NCBI RefSeq assembly: GCF_030272615.1
Contig: NC_081406.1
Coordinates: 484,873,900 to 484,937,899 of the forward strand
DNA from: Cryptomeria japonica
Lineage: Eukaryota > Streptophyta > Pinopsida > Cupressales > Cupressaceae
Length of the DNA: 64,000 bases
Reading direction: 5' to 3'
The notes beneath the pieces are model-generated. The model was not told the DNA's origin. It made no database searches and saw only the letters and a list, made by a program, of their open reading frames with translations. How positions within the stretch are numbered: position 1 is the stretch's first letter; each line of letters begins with the position of its first letter. The position numbers and the translations under genes are program-made. Positions 33,866 to 45,453 of the stretch are shown piece by piece.

Positions 33866-35203
33866 TGTTAGAATTATTCCTCTAATTCACTTGACCTTTG
33901 CTCATACTGATCGGGTTAACTCTAGCCGATGAAACAGTGTGAAGAAAATCTATGAACTCTATCGATATAACCTTTGCCAATGAACTCAACATATCAGATC
34001 TCAGAGTAGCAGGTTTGAAGTCATCTTGATGACCTGATGAATTCATCTTCAGTCATCAGGGTAGCATCGGTTATCAGATGGACAAAAGGATAAAAGACTT
34101 GTAGTTTAGATCCAGATCCAACGGTCATCACTTTACCACTATGGAAATATGCACGTATGTTACTTCTTGTGACTTGGGGACCATGGTAGGGCCCAACATA
34201 AGTGATCGGTCTAGGCAACATAAGGATCAAGTAGATCAAATATTATCAAACGACGATCAATATTGATCCAACAGTGGTCATTATGTCACGATGGGAAACT
34301 AATCATTAGTATATTCCTCACGACATGGTGACCAAGTGGTGAGACTCGGCAAGAGAGTGGCTAAGGCAAATTAAAGGCTGAGCAGATCAAAATGATCAGA
34401 CAGGGATCACAAAAGATCTCATGGTGGTTGCTAGGTTGCGATGGGAAATTGCTTGTGAGACTTTCCATTGTAACCCAGTGATAAATAAGAATTCCGGGTG
34501 GATAGTGAGGTCGTGCTAAGATGTCAGAGCAGGGACCCTGGAACCAATCAAGGGGTGCCACATGGAAAAGCACAAAGAGAAAGATCGAATGATAGTTGAT
34601 TGTTTGTTTTGTCGATACCCAATGGAATCTCCTTTGGCGATTGGGTTTGTCATTGGCCATCAAAGATGTAGCTTTGAAGGTACGTTGATACTTGATGGAG
34701 TCAACTTGTCTGAGCTGATGTACTTGAATACGAACTAGTTCGATTCCTGGATGCATGCGGGATAATTGTTTTCTCACGAATGCAGACCAACGTAGATAGT
34801 TATATGTCTAACCGATTGGTGCAAACTGACATTTGAATGGTCGACATGAAAATGTATATGAAGCCAAGAGGAGACTCGAACATGGTTGTTGTTCTAATTA
34901 TAGCCATATGCTGTGGTGTGTAACTGAAGTGATCAAAGTGAACATCTGTACTATGATAATAGACTTTATTGTAAAGTTTCTTTGCTAAGAATAAAGTGAT
35001 CTTATTGTCAGTGGTGGGTTTTTTCCCGAAAGGGTTTCCCATGTAAATTCATGGTGTTTATCTTTGTGTATGTTTGAATTTTGACATTGTCCCTATTTCT
35101 GTATATGTTAATCTTAGTCTATAAAGTTATTAAACATACTAGTCTTTTTTCCCCTATAATTTGACATTAGGGAAGCGTTTTTCCACACTGTGCTTTCCTT
35201 ACA
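33866..35203 (+). repeat. Copia-2 3' LTR (1,338 bp)
   Basis: It starts TGTTAGAATTATTCC and ends TTTCCTTACA. It pairs with 28266-29704 but is about 100 bp shorter. Confidence 0.92.
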
Positions 35204-35208
35204 TGTAC
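35204..35208. repeat. Target-site duplication of Copia-2, right copy (TGTAC)
   Basis: Identical to 28261-28265. Confidence 0.93.
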
Positions 35209-36040
35209 TACATCAACAGAACATTGAGTGGCTATGAACTTAACTACACATTCATTGAAAAGGCTTGTTTAGCTGTAGTGTTTGCATCTCAAAAGTTGTA
35301 ACACTATATGTTATCCCACACAATCAAGCTCATAGCAAAGATAGATCCATTAAAATATCTACTTAGCAAGGTTTCTCTAATAGGAAGACTAGCAAAGTGG
35401 GTAATGATATTGAGCGAGTTTGACATTCAATATATGGACATAAGAGTCATCAAAGGTCAAGCCATATCAGATTAGTTAGTTGAAGAACCATTGCAAGATG
35501 ATCATCCAATGCATATTAAATTTCTAAATACAAATATCCTAGAAGTTACAACACAACCATAAGTACTATACTTTGATGGATCTTATACCCAACATGGATC
35601 AGGTGTTGAAATTCTATTTATCACTCCTTGGGGACACACAATCCCTAGATCTTACAAGTTGGTGTTCCCCTGCACAAACAACATAGTTGAATATGAAGCA
35701 CTGGTCATTGGCATCAAAGTAGTAGTAGGATGGAAGATCAAAAAGTTACAAGTCTATGGGGACTCCCAATTGGTCATCAATAAGGTCAATGATGACTATC
35801 AAACAAAGGATGACAAGTTGATGCCATACAAAAGAATGGTGGATGATTTTAATAAATACTTTGTTGAGATCAAATTTGAACAAATCACAAGACTGGACAA
35901 CAAAGTTGTAGATTCCATGGAAACCATTGCCTCTCTTATACAAATACCAGATAAGCAGAAATGTTATGAGTTCCTGGTGGAACAACTATTTTCCCTACTT
36001 ATGACAATCTCGATTCCCAAGTCATATGCCACTTGGTAGG
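35209..36040 (+). pseudogene. Gypsy-2 pol, part C: Ty3 RNase H and second, archaeal-type RNase H (broken)
   Basis: The first RNase H gives NRTLSGYELNYTFIEK, ACLAVVFASQKL, HYMLSHTIKL and LAKWVMILSEFDIQY. After a tether, the second RNase H starts VLYFDGSYTQHGSGVEI (about 35563). It then has NNIVEYEALVIGIKV, LQVYGDSQLVINKVNDDY and RLDNKVVDSMETIASL, so Asp, Glu and Asp of the active site are readable. The double RNase H is known from the Tat lineage. TAA/TAG stops at 35299, 35473 and 35561 break the frame. Confidence 0.85.
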
Positions 36041-37270
36041 TTTTGAATCGCCAACCTATGGGAAAATCTATACCTATCTAAAAGACAATACACTTCCCCC
36101 TTTTTTATTTCAGAACTAAAAATGAAACTTCATTTGTCAATTAGTCAATTATACCCTAACAGCTGATACACTTTATCGATGAGGTCTTGATGGTAATCTC
36201 CTTAGGTATCTAGAAGGTGATGAATCTAAACCCACCTTGAGAGAACTTCATGAAGGTATTTGTAGTACACATTCAAGTGGTCCTACTCTAGCCAAGAAAC
36301 TTCTAAGAATGGGATACTATTTTCCAAATATGGAAAAATATTCCTATCAATTTGCTAAGAAGTATCAGAAATGTCAAATTCATGGAAATATTATACATGA
36401 ACCAACATAGGAACTGCAACCATTCATGACATCATGGTCATTCTATTAATGGGGACTCAAACTCGTGGGTAAAATCCATCCCTCCTCCTCAAATGGACAC
36501 AAGTTCACAATCATATCCATCGAGTATTATAAAAAGGATCAATTTTGTTCCATTAACCACTGTTACTGGCAAGCAAATATCATCCTTCATCTTGAACTAC
36601 ATTATATTTTGGTATGGCATTCCTAGTTCTATTATCACTGATAATGGTAGACCCTTTCAATAACCGAGATGTGCAAGAACTATGCAAAATATTCCATATC
36701 TAGCATTGACTTTTTACACCTTATTATCCTTAATAAAATGACCAAGCGGAAGCTTCAAACAAAACCATTTTGAAAATCCTAAAGAAAACTGTGAATGATG
36801 ATGGTCGTGATTGGCATGTCCAACTCAAACCTACCTTGTGGGCATACCAAACTAGCATCTGCACCCTTACTGTAGCCACACCATATGCACTTGTGTATGG
36901 ATTAGAAGCTATTTTTTCCATCAAGGTCTAGTTACCATCACTTCGAGTATCATTAAAAGGACTCATCCCAGATGAGGAATATCGGATAAATAGACTACAA
37001 GAGTTGGAACTTCTAGATGAATGTCATTATCATACTTTTGATCACCTGAACACATATCAACAATGGATGTCCAGAAGCTATAATCACAAGGTGAGATCAA
37101 GAATGCTTCAAGTTGGTGACTTGGTACTAAAAGAGAATCCCCACAATCAATAGGATCGAATAAAGAAGGGCAAATTTGAACCAAACTAGCTAGGTCCATT
37201 CGTCACCATATCAACATATGGTTCTGGGGTATTCAACTATCTACACTAGAAGGGGGCCTATTTAACAATC
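36041..37270 (+). pseudogene. Gypsy-2 integrase (badly degraded)
   Basis: Fragments in shifting frames read ELHEGICSTHSSGPTLAKKL, LRMGYYFPNMEKYSYQFAK and KYQKCQIHGNIIHEPT (zinc region), then GLKLVGKIHPSSSNGHKF in the core and KTILKKTV-like pieces downstream. The order and spacing fit a Tat integrase. Stops are frequent and there is no intact frame. Confidence 0.7.
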
Positions 37271-38991
37271 CTATCAATAGCATCCCTCTCAAAAGGTTCT
37301 ATACATGATTCATCCAATGCATAGAAAAAATCAAAAAAAAAGAAAAAAAATCAAAAAAGCAAAAAATCATAAAGATAAAAAAGGTGCAATAAAATCAAGT
37401 AGTGAAAAGCTTGCAACAAGCACTACTTGTGATAGATTGTCTTTTCTATATATCAATAAATAGATCATGCATCCACTTTTTGCAATCATTATGCATATCT
37501 ATAATAAAGCCTTGTAAATAATCAGGCATTGCAGTAAGGTCTCACCATGGCTTGGTGATCATTTTATCTATGCACAATAGGAGGTTGCTTTTAGAATAGG
37601 GGCAAAATTCTAAACTTAGTAGGGGAAATCTACTTAGAGCTTAAAACAACAAGAAATAGTAGTTAGACAACATATCGAAAAGAAAGATTAAAAAGGAACT
37701 CAACATTGAACAAAAATCACAAATTTTAAAGCCAACCATCAAACTCAACATTAGGATCGGTAAACCAAAAACTCAATGGATGATCTATTCTAAATTATGG
37801 TTTGATCAATTTGATAGAAAGGTTCAATTTTTGTATCTTTATTTTTGTTATCATATCTCCTAAGTGACTCAAGGATGTCTTGAACTAGAGAAGCAAGGAA
37901 GGAGCATGATATTTTTTCTTTGTCTATTGTATGTGAGGAGATCATTAGTACTATTCAAATTTGTCGCAGGACATGATTGGAAACATATCATTGAGGAAAT
38001 TTCAGATTTGCATAAGAAAAGGGTTCAACTCTTGTCTGTTTTACGCAAGTGACACTCAGGTCATCATGGTTTAATTATACCTTGGTGCTTGTGTCATCTT
38101 GCAATATCAAAATCCATGTAAGTTATACTTAGGTCATCATGGTTAAATTATATCATTGATATTTGTATTAACTTCTAACATTTTAAAAGCTCAATGATGA
38201 TAAAAAGGGCAAAACAAATGGACCGACAAAATTACAACATTGCATAATTAGGCTTGCATGGTTAAAATCATCATTTACATCATTTCATTTAGTTACATTC
38301 ATTATCATTCCATTTAAATTGCATTTCAAATAAGTGCATCCATCCATCATATAAGGATTAATACCAAACATCACATCATCATAAGTAACACACATCATCA
38401 CATAAACATAATATCATTTACATAAATTTCATCATGGCATGCATCATAGACATAAGCATTTCATACACATATAAAGCATAAGTCATCATGATACATACAT
38501 TCCAATGCATAATCATCATATGAACATGTCACAATAAAATCATATGCATATATCACATCATCATAGAATCACTCAACACATAGAAATCACGTCCATGCAT
38601 CCATCATGTAAATAAAGCATAAACCACATAACCTGGATCTGATGCATTGCATATCATAAATCAAAAATCAATGTCCAAGTGTGCGAAGATATCAAGTAAA
38701 TATGAGGGGTACATCTCAAGTAAAGAATAAATCATCGAATGACATCAAGAGCATGTATACATCAAAAAATCATAACACATGAATCTAGGAAGTTCTCCCT
38801 CCAGACATTGTTGACCTAGCTGAACCTCTTGCTACTCCCCCAGATGGACCAACATCTGAATCTTTGCTTGATAAATCCCTACGAGGTAGTTCGGTATCAA
38901 CAAAATATCAATTATAAATCAATCAATAAACATCTTATCCACTCACTTGAGATTTTAATCAATCTCTTTGCGCACCAATCAATGATGTTCA
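37271..38991 (+). other. Gypsy-2 3' non-coding region, first part
   Basis: No supported ORF. It has an A-rich tract at 37325-37385 and a CATCAT-rich low-complexity stretch at about 38260-38640. It belongs to Gypsy-2 by position; long 3' non-coding regions are known for Tat elements. Its small ORFs look random. Confidence 0.6.
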
Positions 38992-39967
38992 TGATGAATA
39001 CTAAGAGGGGGGGTGAATTAGTATGCCAAAAATCTCTGCACTAAAACACTTACACAGTCTAAAGATAAACCGGTAAAGTAGTCTAACAGTCAAACTGGTT
39101 ACCACACATGCAAACCAAAATGTGAATAAAGCATTCACCCACAAAACCAATACAACCATAACACAAGATATTTGACGTGGAAACCCAACTGGGAAAAACC
39201 ACGGTGAGATGGAACTCACAAGTCACTATCTGCAAAATAGAAACTAGACTGGTTAAGGTCTTACAATATTCTTCACCAGAATAGATCCTGTTAGGAATCT
39301 TGATCTCTGTTAGGAGATAAGTCCGATTAAAGACTACCTTGTTAGAGGATTTTACAAAGGCTTTGAGGCCTACTCGGTTAAGGGCTACAGACTTGTCAAA
39401 GATGTGAGTAATCAATAAGTGTTTGATCTATCAGATAGCACAAACTACTTGGTTAGATCCAGTATTGCTCATAGTTAATGCATTCCAGCATTACTTCAGT
39501 CTTCTCTATCTCTCTTACAGTTACAACTTGATCTTCTCAGATAAGATCATTATCAACTTCCACCTTAAACCCTAGCTCTACATTAACCCTTTCAACAACA
39601 ACTTAAAACCCTAGACATGATGCTGGTTGGTAAATCATCACAAAATGCTGGTTGGTAACTCATCATAGAGTATCACCGGTTCATACAAAATACCGGTTGC
39701 CGGTTTGACAAAAATGAAGACTGGTAAGAATGTGTTGTGCCGCTTTGCTCCCTCATACCGCTTGGGATCTACGAACCGCTTGGGGTCAACATGTCGCTTC
39801 AGATCGGGAAACACATTCTACAAAATTACCACTAGTCTAAAGACTAGAATACAACATACCGGTTCGAACAAATACCAGTTGAACACAAGCTCATACACAT
39901 AAAGGAGATCTCAATACAAGTGTGTGTCCATCAATGACAATCACAACATAAACAAAAAATGCCAACA
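38992..39967 (-). repeat. NA-2 3' LTR (976 bp)
   Basis: On the minus strand it starts TGTTGGCATTTTTTGTTT and ends TTAGTATTCATCA. It contains CACCGTGGTTTTTCCC, then GGGTTTCCACGTC, and TTCACCCCCCCTCTTAGT near the end. It matches 45454-46615 except for segments present only in the latter. Confidence 0.92.
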
Positions 39968-40290
39968 ATCTCCCCCTTTGGCATTGATGGCAACACTTAG
40001 GAAAATAAAATTTTTGACATCTAAGTGTTTTACAACAAAAACTTGCTATTAACAAAATTGCTCCCCCTAAGCATATACACTATCCCGTAATCAACACAGT
40101 GTATAGCAATTTTGCATACAGAGCATATAGCATATATCAAAACATATATTAAAATTTCAAAACTAGATACTTCTCCCCTTGTGTCAGAAGATCAAAATTT
40201 TAAAACCAAAAACCAGATATACTTCTCCCCCTTTGCCAACAATGACAAAGTACCGCTGAAAAACCCTGTTTCCATATATATATATAAAGT
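39968..40290 (-). other. NA-2 3' untranslated region with polypurine tract
   Basis: On the minus strand the tract AAAGGGGGAGAT abuts the LTR. Further copies of GGGGGAG-type runs occur near 40066, 40172 and 40222, as in NA-1 and Copia-1. Confidence 0.8.
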
Positions 40291-43200
40291 TTATGACAAT
40301 AATGAATAATACTTGTCAAAAACCGATTTATAGTCTTGGAAATTTTTTTTCATGGATAGAGACCAGGACTCAAGTAGGGAGGTTTCCATTTCCTTCTCTA
40401 TTTGCATCTGGGATACCTGTTCCTCCATGGCATCTATTGTGCTCAGTTCCTATGTGACTGTCAGGGCATCCAGGTTCAGATAACACTTCTAAAGAATTTA
40501 CAGTCGTGGAAGTAATACCAGTTGAAGCTCCTACAAATCTCTAGACCATGTGATGATCTCTTGCTCCATCTTGGCTGACTGGATCTGGAATCAGTGAATG
40601 GTTTGCCCATATGCTACAAAGGAATCATAAGGTGTCTTGAATGTGCCCAAGTAGGACTGTAAGGCCATTTGAATCTTTTGCTTCTTGGCTAGCACATCAT
40701 CACAGAATAGATGAGGTTGATAGATTTTTCTGAGTAGCAAGTTTCCCTCATCCAAGGCATTCCTTATGTCCTTTTGATCTTTCAGCAGTTCAGTTCTAAG
40801 CTCATTCATCTTTTTCACTAGAGCAACATTAAGAGCCTTTTGGTGCTCTTTCTTTACATTGGCCTCTGCTGCTTCTTCTAGACTCTGCACCTGATCATCC
40901 ACTACAGTACATAGAAGTTTGAGTTGTGCTAGTGATGATTCAGTGTTAGGAAGATTAGTATCGGGGATTAAACCGGTAAGTGTGTCTACAGCCGCCTGAA
41001 TAATATCTTGTTCCCTTTTCCTGCGAATGACTTCAAGGCACTCTTGGGCAACCTTGATGCTCTACATAAGCTCAAACTCACTTGTAGATTGGAGATCAAT
41101 AGGACTCGAGATAGCAGCTAGTTTGTCTTGGCTTCCGGTTGCCTTAGGAGTCTCCATCTGTGTGCTCTTCATTGCTTTAGCTGTCTTGTCTGCTTCTTCC
41201 TTCTTTTCCCTCTCCTTCTCTTCTTTCTCTTTCTCTTCTCTCTTTTTCTTCTCTTCCTCTTCCATCTTTTTCTTGTCTTCCTCTTCAATCTGCTTCTGCC
41301 TTCTTCTTTGCTTCCTCTTCCTTCTTCTTCTGTGCTTCATCTTCCTTCTTCTTTTGTTCTTCCTCTTCCTTCTTCTTCTTCTCTTCTGCTTCCTTCTTCT
41401 TCTTCTCTTCCTCTTCCTTCTTCTTCTTCTCTTCTTCTTCCTTCTTCTTCTTCCTTCAATCTCTTTTCTTCCTTATCCTCTTCATCTTTCTTTTTCCTAT
41501 CATCTTCTTGCTTCTTCTTTTCTTCATCTTTTTGTTTCTCCTCTTCCTCTTTTCTCTTCTCTTCCTCTTTCTTCTTTTTCTCATCTTCATCCCTCTTCTT
41601 CTTCTCTTCTTGTTCCTTTGCTGCTTGCTGTGTGTCCTCAGCTTGTTCACCACCCTAATCGGCTTGTTGCCCCTATTCAGTTCCCTCAGAAGGTATGTCC
41701 TGAGTGACATCTTCTACATCCAGGGCATCGACATCGATAGTGTCGATTGGTTCTTCCACCAGATTTCCTTCCTCATCAAAGATCTCATCCAGTTTGGAAA
41801 TAACAAGTTCCTTTTTCGCTTGGAGGTTGGCCATTCGTGCTTTGTGAGAGCTGATAGCATGAGCCATATGCTAATGAGTATCTTTTTCAACATCATCAAT
41901 TCTCCCCTCCAACAACCAGAGTCTTCTTCTCCTTTTGAAGAAGAGACCTTTATTTTGATCCAAGGCATCAAATAATTCTGAATTTGAGAGTTCGAGGAAG
42001 TACTGTGCAAAGACTTTCTCCCTAATCTCCTATTCCTTTTCAATGGCAATGTGCCATTTATTATCTAATGATTTAAATAATGAATCCAGTGTCTGAGATT
42101 TAATCTCTGATGGTGACCGGTCATTTTTACACAAATAAAGAATGATTTCCTATAGTACTTCATCTTTCTCCTCACTATTAAAATCATCATTATAATCTAC
42201 TAAATCATGAAGAAATTTTCTCCTAATATTTTTTACTATTCTTTGACAATGTGTCAAAGGTTTGTATGAGGAGATATCAATATTTACTGGTGCAGACGTT
42301 GCCGGTTCATTCTTCTTCACCTTCTTTTCTATCTTGCCTTCTTCGGCTTTTCATCAGACTTGGTTTCTTCGGAGTCTGGTTCATTTGTCTTAGTCTTCCT
42401 TTTTCTTTCAAAGACTTTTGCCAATGTTACCTCAGGTTTCTTCTTTTTCGGTGAACACTTGGTCACTCTTGGAGTTGCAGTGGTAGCCGATGTCGATGCT
42501 GCAGGCACTGCCTTGGCTTTCTTAGCTGCCGGTTCTTTTCCTTTCTTCACCAATGGTTCTTCAACTGGTGCAATCCTCTCCAAGTAGGTTCCAGTCCTCT
42601 TAGCCTTTGGATCAAGAGGCAAGGCAATAAGGTTTGAGGCATACCCTTCCAGCATGTCATACATAACCTCATAGCCCATTGGCTCTACTTCCTCCATTCT
42701 AGGCTCAACAACCTCCATTAAACATTTGTCCACTTGAATAGTGAAACAGATGTCATCTTCGTATTTCTTCACTATGTCACCTGAGATTCTTACCCTCTGA
42801 CTCATCTTTCTTTTGAACTCATCAAAATATTTGTTCAGTACTTCAGGGTAGTTGGTTCCAATGGCTTGTACGCTTTGCTTTATCTGTTTGGTTATCGGTT
42901 GGTCAGGGGACTACTAGACATCTCCTACACCAGGAAAGTGGCCTTGGAAATAAAAGAACAACCCTACCAGTAGTTGTCCAAACTTAAACCTTAGTGAATT
43001 ACCCTATTTGATTGCCTTAAGATTCAATAGGAGTTACCTCTGCATGCCGGTGCATAAGTTGAAAGATGCATCCTCTTTTATCATCCAGTAAGCGGCATTT
43101 ACCACTGCAGCAGATACATAATTAATCCTGCTGGCTGAAAACATTTTGTATCCTATCACCATGCAGGCGTATTTCAATAGATCATCCTTGATAGGATATA

Positions 43201-43681
43201 CTATCATACCCCGTGAATCACTGATTGAACCGGTGAGCTTGGCTATTTCGGTTTTGCTCACTTTTCTCAGGGCTGGCACTCTCCCTATGTTATAAAAGTC
43301 GGTGACTGCATGAATTGCCTGAGGCGTAATGTCATGCATCCTCTCTAGGTACATCCTGTCATTGTGGACTCTACTCAAAATAATTCTGATGTGATCCTCC
43401 GTGAAATCTTCCAAATAATATACTGTGTTATGGAATTTCTTCTTCTCTAAGATACTAAATTCTGGTTTGATCCTTTTGTCCTTGCCGCAAAATAGACCTA
43501 ACTGAGTGTGAATGGCTAAAGACCCTAGGTCTTCTATTTTGCAATCAATATAATCAGAAATTCCTTCTTCAACTATGACTCCAACCGGAACTTGTGACAA
43601 AGCATTATATTTAGACTTCCTTTGAATAAAACTTTCCGACTCAATTGATGTACTCAAACTGGTATGAGATGCGGAAGCCAT
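40291..43681 (-). pseudogene. NA-2 accessory ORF (aORF), about 1,130 codons, function unknown
   Basis: The start is ATG 43681 (MASASHTSLSTS) and the end is TAA 40293-40291, almost the same length as in NA-1. Blocks in order: FTEDHIRIILSRVHNDRMYL, ITPQAIHAVTDFYNIG, LLKYACMVIGYKMF, FGQLLVGLFFYFQGHFPG, RISGDIVKKYEDDICF, EPMGYEVMYD, a Lys-rich AKKAKAVPA tract, then EEPIDTIDVDALDVED. From about 41660 to 41160 it is an expanded Glu/Lys repeat. The C-terminal coiled coil ends WSLSMKKNFQDYKSVFDKYY. Several stops and at least one frame change break it. Confidence 0.83.
41160..41660 (-). repeat. Glu/Lys-coding polypurine repeat inside the NA-2 aORF
   Basis: The minus strand is an imperfect run of GAAGAAGAGGAAAAGAAG-type units; the plus strand is CT-rich for about 500 bases. 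It encodes EEEKKK-like peptide in the aORF frame. NA-1 has only a short acidic and Thr/Ser stretch at the same place. Confidence 0.85.
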
Positions 43682-44221
43682 TGTAGAGTATTTCAAGAAC
43701 ATGAAAAATACCTTTCAAATGCGAATTTAGGGCTTCCTGATTCTGCTTTACTCCACTCTCCATCAGTTGCCAAATCAATGCTTTGTGTTCTCCACTACCG
43801 CTTGCAAACTGGATTTGAATCTCTTTCAAGGTTATTCAATTTCTTGAAATCTAAGCTCAAATCACCTTTTCTTCGCTCTGCACTTGAAAACTTTTCTTTG
43901 CTTGAAAATAGATAGTGAGAAATGATTTGAAAAATGCATTTATACATGTCTCTCACCTACCATCATTAATGCTCCTCTATTAGGGCGTAAACCCTAATTT
44001 TCCTTTTTACCATTTCTGGTCTTCTGCCAAGCAACAGGTATCACATACCGGTTAAGGTCTTTTATTGGTGTCAACCAGGGGTTCGAAAGCATTTTCGCCA
44101 CTTGCTCCCCCTAAGCCTTTAAGGCTTAGTTTGTCGGTTCCGATATTTCCACACTAGGTGTAGAAACCAGTTCCTCTTCCGACATTGTTGGTTTCTTCCT
44201 CCATGTTTTCTTCATGTCCCC
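43682..44221 (-). other. NA-2 spacer between ORF1 and aORF
   Basis: About 540 bases with no supported frame, the same size and position as the NA-1 spacer (10875-11394). Confidence 0.6.
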
Positions 44222-45415
44222 TTAAACTTTTTCAACATCGATTTCTCCTTCCTGAGTGACTAGTATATCATCAGATATACTTTTTCTGCTTTTGCAAAAT
44301 CTTGCAATGTGACCCAGTTTGTTGCAGTAATAGCAAACAAGTCCAAGTGCTCTCCAAGGTCCATTATACATGTTTCCATTCTTCCTTCTGCATGTTGCAA
44401 TAGTGTGACCATGACCATGACAGATCATACAACTTACTCTCCATCTGGTTGCCGCTTGTTGACCACTGCTTGTTGACTTATGATTGAAGACATTAAACTA
44501 GGTGTGATTCCAGTTCACAAAAGGTTCAGGACTAGTTCCTTGGGTCCTCTAATGATATCTTCTAGTGTTATCCATCATAGACCTGCATTCAAATGCTTTA
44601 TGCCCAAACTTGTTGCATGCATAACAATGACCATTGAACTTATTGGATCTAGGTACATTGTTGATAAAATATGGAAAATTATTGTAGGCTTTCCTCCTAC
44701 ATATATTGGCAGTGTGTCCTTCTTTAAGACAGTTAAAGCAAACAAGTTTGAATTTTTGCTTACCTTTTCCTTTGAGTGTTGGTTGCTTCTTTGATGCTTC
44801 AGCATTTGTTCCTGAGGATTCTCCTTCCTCATGTCCAGAGAAACCAAGACCATTGGTATTCTTTGCCGGTCTAGATGACTCAAGCTTTTGTTCTAGCTTG
44901 ACAGTACTTTTGCCAAACTTAGCAAGTATTTCCTTTGACTCAAAGAGTTCTTTGGAAATAGCAGTGTTTGTCTCCATTAGACTTGCATTTTCTGAGATGG
45001 CAATGTTCAGTTCTCCTTGCATGTCTTCTTTTTCCATTCTGCTCTCATGAAGGCGAGAAGTCAGTGCACTAATCTCTTGTTTCAACTTGGAGATCTCATG
45101 ATCTCTATCTTTTATCCAATCTTCATCTTTTCTCTGGTTCTCAAGCTCTTGACTAAACCTAATAGTTAGTCCTTCCAACTCCTTTCTCAGATTGGAGTTT
45201 GAATCATTTAGTTTATTTACTTCAGCAATCATGGCTTCCATGTTAGCTTCATCTTCAAAACTACTTTTAGATAGTTCCATCAGCTTTTCTACATGTTCTC
45301 TCCTTTTTGCTTGAGATGCCTTGTATTTGACCATAAGATCATCATACACTTGCTCAGACTTAGTGAGCCATTGAGTAAGTTCCCTCATGGTGTATTCCCT
45401 CATATCTCTTTCCAA
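44222..45415 (-). pseudogene. NA-2 ORF1: coiled-coil protein with four CCHC knuckles, few stops
   Basis: ATG 45415 (MERDMREYTMRELTQWL) is near the primer site. One frame runs to TAA 44224-44222, with a TAG near 44549 and one more in the gap before 44430. About 190 residues of heptad coiled coil come first. Then CFNCLKEGHTANIC, CYACNKFGHKAFEC, CMICHGHGHTIATC and CYYCNKLGHIARFC. As in NA-1, no capsid fold is recognisable. Restoring two CAG codons would account for both stops. Confidence 0.87.
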
Positions 45416-45439
45416 GTGGTTAAACTTATAGAAAGGTAG

Positions 45440-45451
45440 GCTCTGATACCA
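45440..45451 (-). other. NA-2 primer binding site, tRNA-iMet, perfect
   Basis: The plus strand reads GCTCTGATACCA, the exact reverse complement of TGGTATCAGAGC, two bases from the 5' LTR. Confidence 0.93.
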
Positions 45452-45453
45452 AT

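Larger units (their letters stand above)
28266..35203 (+). mobile_element. Copia-2: Ty1/copia Tork (Tnt1-like) element, full length, degenerate
   Basis: It has TGTAC duplications, LTRs of 1,439 and 1,338 bp, a perfect primer site and gag, protease, integrase, RT, RNase H in copia order. The gag opening (IEKFNGSNFELWKLKIEDLL) is of the Tnt1/Tork type. The protease and knuckle motifs are damaged and there are several stops and frame shifts. Confidence 0.93.

Noticed and set aside
38260-38640. CATCAT-rich stretch as a satellite or CRISPR-like array
   Set aside because: No fixed unit or spacer pattern; simple low-complexity drift.
37271-38991. Possible host gene or tRNA in the non-coding stretch
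   Set aside because: No ORF with coding character, no tRNA arms or A/B boxes that I can recognise; low-complexity CATCAT and A-rich sequence.
41027-41707. Long plus-strand ORFs rich in Leu, Phe and Ser (to 226 codons)
   Set aside because: They are the complement of the Glu/Lys polypurine repeat of the NA-2 aORF on the minus strand; low-complexity shadow.
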